DNA of 64,000 nt from Dolomedes plantarius (lineage: Eukaryota > Arthropoda > Arachnida > Araneae > Dolomedidae), in NCBI GenBank assembly GCA_907164885.2, contig OU015490.1:214255385-214319384 (forward strand). The letters run 5' to 3'. The translations under genes and the position numbers were made by a program. Below are positions 56,739-64,000 of this stretch, in pieces (positions within the stretch are counted from its first letter, which is position 1; each line of letters starts with the position of its first letter). Under the pieces are notes generated by a model. It saw nothing but the letters and a program-made list of their open reading frames with translations. It searched no databases and had not been told where the DNA came from.

Positions 56739-58031
56739 GCTGTTCGCACATTTTTAGACGATTTTGGTAAGCGGTACTAAAAAATTTTTTGCTGCAAAAG
56801 AAATAATTGGATTGTACTATGTTTTTAAAAGTCCAAATTATCGTCTACGGCTTGAAAGTTTTGTGTTCATTCAAAATGGCGTTTTTAACAAAGCAGTGGT
56901 TCGAAGGCTACATTTAAACTCTTTCCGAAGAGAAATATGCATACTCCGTTATCCGAAACTGATGTGAGATTCATGGTTTTGTGATATCTAAAGCGTCGAT
57001 AGGTAATATCGTCAACAAGAAAGGAAAAAAAAACGTCAAATTGCAGCCTTAAGTGGGACAAAAATTCCAAACAAGTATCCAAGGAAAAAACGGACATCTT
57101 CGACTATTGCAAAGGTACGTTGTTTAATGTTAAAAGAAAATCCCCCTAGTCAAAGGACAGTTGGAAAATCATTAAAATGCTCTCTGTCCACTGTAAACCA
57201 AATGATAAACGTTAATTTAAATCTTAAGAAAGCGAAAAAAACGCAATGTGCATCGTCTTCTTCCAAATCATATCGCTGAACGCAGGACACGCTGCAGAAT
57301 TCTATATGAGAAACACTTATCCAAAGAAAAATGGAAAACAATTGTCACAATAGATGAATCATGGGTGTATTTAAATGATTGCAACAAAAAAAGAGCCATT
57401 TATTATCATAAAAGGGGAGAAAAAATTTAAGTACATGGTTCAAAGAATCGTAAGAAAGTTTTTAAAAGGGATTCATGATTGTTTCTGGTTTTTCTTATAA
57501 TGGCAAGTTAAAAATAAAGAGAGTGGAAAAAATGTCAAGATTAACTCCAGATACTATCAGGAACATATTTTATCGCCAATTTTTCTAAATGAAATACCAT
57601 CGCTTTACCCACAGTGCCATCAATCTGTGAGACTCCATCAGGACAAAGCTAGCAGTCACACATCAAAATCCACTGTAAATTTCCTAAAAGAAATGAAACA
57701 AAACACTGGTATCAAGGCCATACCCTTCACTGATATCCCTACTAAATCTCCCGATGTATCACCTATGGATTTTTTTGCTTTCGGGCTTTTAAAAATCTGC
57801 ATTATCCAAACGTCGTCCCAAAATCCTTACAGGACTCTGGAAAGCTGTTCAGGTGGAATGGGATAGAATACCTCTTCTGACACTTCAAAAGGCATTATTA
57901 TCCTGGAAATTGCGGTGTCGAAAGATAGTTCAGAATAAGGGATGTCAAATAGAACATTTAAAGCACAAGATTTTTATGTAATTTAGTTTTGTGAATACAA
58001 TATACATCGTCTAAAAAATGTGTGAACAGCC

Positions 58032-58035
<4 letters not shown>
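56734..58035 (+). mobile_element. rosa-like (DD41D) Tc1/mariner element, copy 2
   Basis: Inverted ends CAGAAGCTGTTCGCACATTT and the complement of CAGAGGCTGTTCACACATTT, TA on each side, 1302 bp. Nearly the same sequence as copy 1, on the opposite strand. Confidence 0.9.
56876..57981 (+). pseudogene. DD41D mariner-type transposase, copy 2
   Basis: Starts [13 protein letters not shown], with a TAA soon after where copy 1 has Tyr, and ends HKIFM-TAA at 57979-57981. Visible motifs: HIAERRTRCRILYEKHL, VTIDESWVYLNDC (first Asp), RLHQDKASSHTSKS (second Asp) and IPTKSPDVSPMDFFAFG (third Asp). Exactly 41 residues separate the last two, counted codon by codon. Stops and frameshifts in the N-terminal third and near 57430-57540 inactivate it. 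The two copies carry different breaks, so comparing them helps locate ancestral codons. Confidence 0.87.

Positions 58036-58091
<56 letters not shown>
58036..58091. repeat. (TA)n tract running into (CA)n
   Basis: TA then ACACACAC, between the rosa-like and Tc1-like elements. Confidence 0.95.
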
Positions 58092-58097
<6 letters not shown>

Positions 58098-58100
<3 letters not shown>

Positions 58101-59217
58101 TGAAGTGCCACTGAATTAGGGATACCTACCTAGTAACGAGTTGGGCCTCCTCTGGCCTTGAAAACGGCTCCCACACGACGAGGCATAGATTCAACAAGTT
58201 TCTGGAAACGTTCCACGGGAATGGCTTGCCAAATATTGGCTAAAGCTGTCCATAATGCAGTAAGGTTCTTTGGTGCTGTGTGATGACCTTTCACGCCTTG
58301 TTCCAAAACATCCCAAAGATGCTCAATAGGATTTAAGTCTGGGCTTCTAGGTGGCCAATTCATGACAGAGAAGACAGAGGAATGCTCATCCAACCAGCCA
58401 GTAGCCAACCGGGACTTGTGAGAGGTACAGTTGTCTTGCTGGAAAACTTCATTACCGTGCGGATAACAGAACAGCATAAACGGATGGAGGTGATCACCCA
58501 GCAACTCTACGTACCGAATTGCATTGATGGACTTTGGTACACGCACGAAAGATCCCAAACTGCGCCACGAAAAAACACTCCAGACCATGATTGAGCCACC
58601 ACACTTCCCTTGTACACTTCCCTTGTACACTTCCAGCCAGGCATGCAGCATGGCTTCATGAGCCTGACGCCATATTCTCAGCCTCCCGTCGGCGTTAAGT
58701 AGTCGGAATCGAGACTCATCACTCCATGCTACTCGTTTCCAGTGCTCTACACTCCAGTCTCTGTGCTCTCTTGCCCAGGCAAGACGTGCAGCCCGATGGC
58801 GAGTATAGAGCAATGGTACTCTCGTAGGTTGACGGCTCCCGAAACCCATACGGTGAAGCGAGCGTTGCACAGTCCGTTTAATGACTGTACGACTGGCACC
58901 GTTATTAAACTGGTCTTTAATTTGAGCTAATGTTTGACCGTCTTGAGCTAATGTTTGGCCGACTGAGCCGTCTCTTAACACGCATAGTCAAGGCTAATTG
59001 TCCTTTGCAGTTTGCCGGATCGCTAGTTTTTTTCCACCATCCATGTATTCTTGGTATACTCTTGACACTGTCGACCTTGAAAATATTAGCTGTCTGACGA
59101 TTTCGGAAATTGGCCCATGCGTCGCGCACATACGATTTGTCCGCGATCGAAAGCGTCTAAATCAGGCAGTTTACCCATACTGGCAATTCCATAAACTAAT
59201 TCAGGACAACCACAGTA
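58098..59217 (-). mobile_element. Tc1-like DD36E element
   Basis: The left end (CACTGAAGTGCCACTGAATT) and the complement of the right end (TACTGTGGTTGTCCTGAATT) are diverged inverted repeats sharing CTGAATTAG. The transposase fills the interior on the minus strand. The left border runs into (CA)n/(TA)n; the right border is less sure. Confidence 0.65.
58133..59178 (-). pseudogene. Tc1-like DD36E transposase, one main frameshift region
   Basis: Start chosen at MGKLPDLDAFDRGQIVCARR (59178), matching Tc1 N-termini. The paired-type HTH region (GQIVCARR through TVSRVYQEY) has small frameshifts between 58980 and 59130. From 58981 a 283-codon frame is open: RTVQRSLHRMGF (second HTH), WSDESRFRLL (first Asp), GGSIMVWSVFSW, VFQQDNCTSHKS (second Asp) and PPRSPDLNPIEHLWD. 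Counting codons gives 36 residues between the second Asp and the Glu, so DD36E and not the usual DD34E. A tandem repeat of GQTLAQ (about 58918-58965) is an internal duplication. The catalytic half looks intact. Confidence 0.88.
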
Positions 59218-59742
59218 CGCGCTATATATGCAGTTACCACAGCGCCCTCACTTGCGCATACATGATTCGCAGCGCTACACAATTTGCATCTTGGTGTGAA
59301 AAATGTCAGTCTATATCGAGAACAATGATGTCGAATTGACAAACCATTTGATGGTCTCCTAAACTCACAATATCATTAAATTTAATTTTTCGCCAAAACA
59401 TAATTCCTTATAATTTTAATAGCATTCCTGCAATCTTTCAGTCACAACTGTATAAGGATTTCAACCTCCTGAAAACCAAATTAATTTATCATTAACATGC
59501 TTCATAATTCCGTGATATCCCATTCATCGATCTTAACTGATTAATTTTTAATTCTATAGAAAACTGTTGGTATTTCAATTGGATTGAAATTAAAATGATA
59601 TGTCTGTGTATCGTTTTATAAACATTCCGTTAGTTTATCCTGTGTTGACATTTCAGATATTTATTTATTTATCTTGCAGGGTACATGTTTACGACAATTT
59701 TTGCAACTCGCAATTATTTCATAGAATTAATAACTGGTTGTG

Positions 59743-59796
<54 letters not shown>

Positions 59797-60024
59797 GTAT
59801 GTATACATATTAAACAATAACCTTTCGTTATCATTAAAACATCTATTCAAAATTCTTTCATCTTATATCAAAAGAATACTGTCACTCATTTAAATTACCG
59901 AAATAATCTAGGAATTACCGAAATAATCTAGTAGTCTTCCACCTGAAAGCATCGTACGGCAAGCAGTTATATAAGGCCAAACGTTCGAAAATCCACGAAA
60001 TTCGAAACCATCTCTCCATATGAC

Positions 60025-60068
<44 letters not shown>

Positions 60069-60471
60069 AAATGATATATCTATGAATCATTTAATTTACA
60101 TCCCGCTAATAAATACAATTATATGTTGACATTTCAGATATTTATTTACTTTACTTCCAAGTTACATGTTTACGAGGAATTTTTCCATTCGCAAATATTT
60201 CATTAGTATCGTTTCGAAAAGTAAAAATTTTATTAACTCACATTTTGTCAAATTCCTATCGTGATTTTGATTAAAATTTCATTTTAACACCAATGTTGTT
60301 ATTCATTCAATAACTGTGTAGCTAATTTTCAAGAATATTTAATGTTTAATGAAATTTCTTGTTGTTAAATGTTGAAATGTACATTTTTAATATCCCAATG
60401 GCAATTGAATCATTTTTTTAAAGAAAATCAGGATAAATGTAATACGGCCACCTCTCTCACTCTCTGTAAAA
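59218..60471. other. AT-rich intergenic with (TA)n at 59743-59784 and 60027-60065
   Basis: No gene recognised. Two similar stretches (ACATTTCAGATATTTATTTA... at 59649 and 60130, each followed by ACATGTTTACGANNAATTTT) indicate a diverged duplication of about 480 bp. Confidence 0.55.
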
Positions 60472-60926
<455 letters not shown>

Positions 60927-60930
<4 letters not shown>

Positions 60931-61394
60931 ACGACCCTATCGCCGTGCACCCATCTAAATACACTAATTACTCCAATTGCAGTCATCAAACAGTAGGCCG
61001 GTGGAAGAAATAATACTTAATTAACTTTTAAACACCTCTTTATTAATTAACATTAATCGAAAACCCAATTAATCCAGCTAAATCGCCATTTTCAATCATC
61101 TCACAGAGCTCCCGACAGACGCACGTCTTGATTCTATCAAATATTTCCCCGAACTGCGTAATTCTTTCTGATCCGTTATATAAGTCACATAGGCGTAGGG
61201 TCCTCTTCTAGAGCCCCCGCGAACATCCGATGGTTATGTAAGATACGCGCGTGTGTGAGCGAAATGACCCTGAACTCTTTCACTGCGAAAGACAGTCTAC
61301 TTCCTGAATTTGAAAACACACTAGGACTTTAATAGAATTTACTGTTTAACGCTCATTAATATAATTAACTATAGCTTATTCTTTAATCATCACA
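60927..61394 (-). repeat. 3' LTR
   Basis: 468 bp, TGTGACGA...TCATCACA. On the minus strand, TTATATAACGG (TATA) near 61175 precedes AATAAAGAGG (poly(A)) near 61035, the correct LTR order. Confidence 0.9.
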
Positions 61395-61420
61395 ATTTCC
61401 CCCCTCTTCCCCCTGAAGGC
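61395..61420 (-). promoter_or_regulatory. polypurine tract
   Basis: The minus strand reads GGGGGAAGAGGGGGGAAAT directly before the 3' LTR start TGTGATGATT. It is the plus-strand priming site. Confidence 0.85.
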
Positions 61421-63694
61421 GCGCACACAAAGAGTAGCTAATTCCAGCAGTACGTCCTCAGTAGAGAAAAACAAATCAGCCAACTGGAAAACATGCTGAG
61501 TAGGGACGTCTCCCCACACAACAACCCAGAGAAACCCAACAACATTATTCCTAAATTTTTTCTAGCCAAAAATTTTAACCCTAACCTAAAATTAATTCCT
61601 ACATGCGATTAGCTGGACCAAAATGAGGTGTGGTTACAGGTTACATAAGTCTCCATTTGAGACAGAACTTCACATAAAAGAACACTAAACATTACTTTTT
61701 ATCTGTGCACAAAACCAAAAGAAGTACTAAATCACTAGAATATAACAGTTCTGAATATCACAATAACACTAAAAGCTAAAAATGAAAATGTTAAAAATCA
61801 CTCAATAGAATTAAGAATACACAATTAATAAGATTATTAAAATATAAAAAAAAACAGTAAGTTGTATCTTAAAAAGTATGGAATCAAAATTGATCCTTCA
61901 AATTTCTTTAAAATCTTCCAAACAACTTCCTTTCTTTCTCTTTATTATTCATATACTTTTCATAATCCATCAATAATCAACTAAAAACTCTAACCAATAT
62001 GTGAATTGAGGGAAACATGTAAAATTGCTCATGCTTGTTCAAAACTTAAATCCTTCACCTAAATCGTAAAATATGTTATAGACTCACATTTTAAACGATA
62101 TTGCTTATACAATCTTACTATTACAAAATTAAAACATATCAAAATCCCTCACTCTATATCTATAAAAACAATACTACTATGATTTCCATACCTTATTTTT
62201 TAAAAAATCACATTTATCAATATAAATTTTATCACTACATAAAAACACTCAAAATATTTTTTATTAAAACGTAAATGAATGTAAAACACTTCAAAAATCA
62301 CACAATAAAAAAAACCAGAATGGACCATCACCAGCTCTGAAGAATATGCAGAATTTTCTTTTCTTTTACAAATGCTCAAAATCTGATAGTCTACTTTGTT
62401 TCCCCCCCCCCCTTAAAACAACAAAAAGCTGGATTACATATTTTAGTTTCGAAGAATACAATATTAACTTTTTCTAGTGTCAAGTATTAATTAATCGAAA
62501 ACATGAAATAAGTCTATCAACTCTCAATATTCCAATCAAAATCCTACACATAAACAGCAAAATCTTAATTCAGTAGTCCAAAACTCCACTGAAAATTATA
62601 ATGTTTAATGCAAGCCAATTGGGGAATGCCGTCAGAAAAAGTTAAGTGCCCAAATCCATAGTTGCACCAAAGTGTTTCCTGCTCTTCAGTGAAAACTGGG
62701 TGGGGATCATCAGTATAAAGTATGGGTATATTGCTCCCGAAATTTAACTGAATTTAGTTTAGACTCTGACGCCACCCCCAAATAACATTCTATTTTTACA
62801 TCAAAACAAGCTAGCTATTAAGAACTTCAAAAATCATAGACCCATCTCAGTTACAATAGTTAAATCATAAATTTTTGGCTTACCTTAAGAAACTTTAATA
62901 TTTTAATCATCATTTTTTTTTTAAATCATTAATTCAAATTTGATAGAAATAAAATTATCATCATTTTTCTTTAACTTCTTTTCGTGATCCGGATAATGAT
63001 TGATAAACAGTAGGTTCGACTTTCGATGGCCCATTTCTTCAATGTTTTAAAACACGCACATCACAGAATTCCGCAATGGTTTAATGCCGAATGTTGGCTG
63101 TCGAATTCACAAATAAATCACCACTATCTTGAAGACACAATAATTCACGCTGGTTGCACCGGATAATGAAATAATTTTTTTTTCCTGTCGGTCATCCCGA
63201 TGACTATATGACGCATTAATTACGTTTTGTCTCGCCTAAAACTCTCGAAAATATAATACACAGATATGAAGATCGGTATCTCACGGCACTGAAACGGTAT
63301 TGAAAAATATTGTTGTTGAACCAGGAGCAGAACACAATCCCGAATAATAAAATTGCACACGATGTTGAAGACGACTGGTTGGAGCTTCCAGCGGGACAAG
63401 CACATGCTGGACAAAATTATTAGAAGACACACTGCAGCAACTCGAATCAAGCACCTCACAAGTAGCGGAACTCCTTTGAAGACGACGGAGATTTTTCAAC
63501 GAAAAAGCACTCATAATGTGAAGACGGCGTCGGCACCTTCTCGCTGGCATTGAGAGACGAACGACAAGCATTGCAGCTCAAACCAAAATATTAAAATAGA
63601 TATTTACTTTCCGATTGACATGCCGCTGTCGCGGAGATGAGAGATGACGAAAAATGGGAAACATTAAATTTAAATTTTATTCCTATACCTAATT
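61421..63694 (-). other. internal non-coding region of the LTR element
   Basis: AT-rich, with a short poly(C) at 62402-62413. The longest minus-strand ORF (63281-63571) is near the 5' end and has no recognisable gag motif. No protease, RT or integrase motifs were found in any frame. Confidence 0.6.
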
Positions 63695-63742
63695 TGAAAT
63701 CCATTGGGGTTTCCCCGCGCAGGTTCGAATCCTGCCGGCTCT
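63695..63742 (+). promoter_or_regulatory. tRNA-Ser(UGA) 3' half at the primer-binding site
   Basis: The plus strand reads TGAAATCCATTGGGGTTTCC, then CCGCGCAGGTTCGAATCCTG and CCGGCTCT. This is the 3' half of a serine tRNA from the UGA anticodon: anticodon-stem strand, long variable arm GGGG-TTT-CCCC, T arm GCAGG-TTCGAAT-CCTGC, and acceptor strand CGGCTCT. It is in the sense expected of a PBS for a minus-strand element and touches the LTR directly. The discriminator base and CCA are missing. A normal PBS matches only 8-18 nt. No 5' tRNA half precedes it, so it is not a tRNA gene. Confidence 0.85.
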
Positions 63743-64000
63743 TGTGACGACCCTATCGCCGTGCACCCATCTAAATACACTAATTACTCCAATTGCAGTC
63801 ATCGAACAGTAGGCCGGTGGAAGAAATAATACTTAATTAACTTTTAAACACCTCTTTATTAATTAACATTAATCGAAAACCCAATTAATCCAGCTAAATC
63901 GCCATTTTCAATCATCTCACAGAGCTCCCGACAGACGCACGTCTTGATTCTATCAAATATTTCCCCGAACTGCGTAATTCTTTCTGATCCGTTATATAAG
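63743..64000 (-). repeat. 5' LTR, truncated by the window
   Basis: Starts TGTGACGACC and matches the other LTR with one substitution (CATCAAACAG versus CATCGAACAG) over the 258 bp visible. Confidence 0.92.

Larger units (their letters stand above)
60927..64000 (-). mobile_element. young non-autonomous LTR retrotransposon (runs off the window)
   Basis: An LTR at 60927-61394 is repeated from 63743 to the window end. The first 258 bp of both copies differ at one position by eye. The polypurine tract lies inside the left LTR and a tRNA-derived primer site inside the right one, so the element is on the minus strand with its 5' LTR at the right. The internal 2.35 kb has no ORF over 97 codons and no pol motif, so it must borrow proteins. 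If the second LTR is full length the element is about 3.3 kb. Confidence 0.88.

Noticed and set aside
63650..63742. Functional tRNA-Ser gene
   Set aside because: Only the 3' half is present and it abuts the LTR; no 5' half lies upstream.

Overview
The window looks like intergenic, repeat-dominated DNA from an arthropod. I found no host protein-coding gene, rRNA or functional tRNA gene. The transposon families seen (Tc1/mariner with DD36E, DD41D and DUF4817-type transposases, piggyBac, Mutator/Phantom-like, Ty3/Gypsy, a Jockey/CR1-like LINE) are typical of arthropods. The DUF4817-type element points weakly to a spider or other chelicerate, but the species cannot be fixed from sequence alone. 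The DNA is very AT-rich and carries about 20 long (TA)n tracts. The long 'YIYIYI' reading frames inside those tracts are not genes.

Layout: 0.4-0.7 kb holds a hAT-type MITE. At 2.0-5.1 kb a broken piggyBac element sits at a TTAA inside an older Tc1-like transposase. At 6.1-13.4 kb a Ty3/Gypsy element (minus strand, two very similar LTRs, recognisable gag-PR-RT-RH-IN) lies within a (TA)n tract. At 13.4-18.7 kb there is a decayed plus-strand relative of it with a TA-flanked MITE inside. Two deletion derivatives of one DUF4817 mariner-like element follow at 18.7-19.6 and 28.3-29.7 kb. Between them lies a hAT-like repeat (20.6-22.5 kb) with a tRNA-derived SINE inserted in it, plus diverged tandem and inverted repeats. 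The stretch 30-37.7 kb has a palindromic mariner remnant, LTR-like sequences, a Tigger/pogo remnant, a solo LTR, a TTAA-flanked MITE and a tRNA-like insert. The stretch 37.9-46.7 kb is mostly diverged local repeats.

From 47 to 64 kb: two rosa-like DD41D elements in opposite orientation (47.1-48.4 and 56.7-58.0 kb), a 1.5-kb TA-flanked palindrome (48.6-50.1 kb), a tRNA-headed SINE (50.4 kb), a LINE reverse-transcriptase fragment split by a TTA-flanked MITE (51.5-53.0 kb), a nearly intact Mutator-like transposase (54.0-55.3 kb), a DD36E Tc1-like element (58.1-59.2 kb) and a very young non-autonomous LTR element running off the end (60.9-64 kb). The last one carries a 48-nt tRNA-Ser(UGA) 3' half exactly where its primer-binding site should be.

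The elements do not form a pathway. The common theme is target choice: nearly every Tc1/mariner-type element (TA target) and several LTR elements abut (TA)n tracts, so the tracts act either as landing sites or as products of expanded TA target duplications. Every coding element has stops or frameshifts, although several have near-identical termini, so most are probably supplied in trans or recently dead. Boundaries and families were read by eye.
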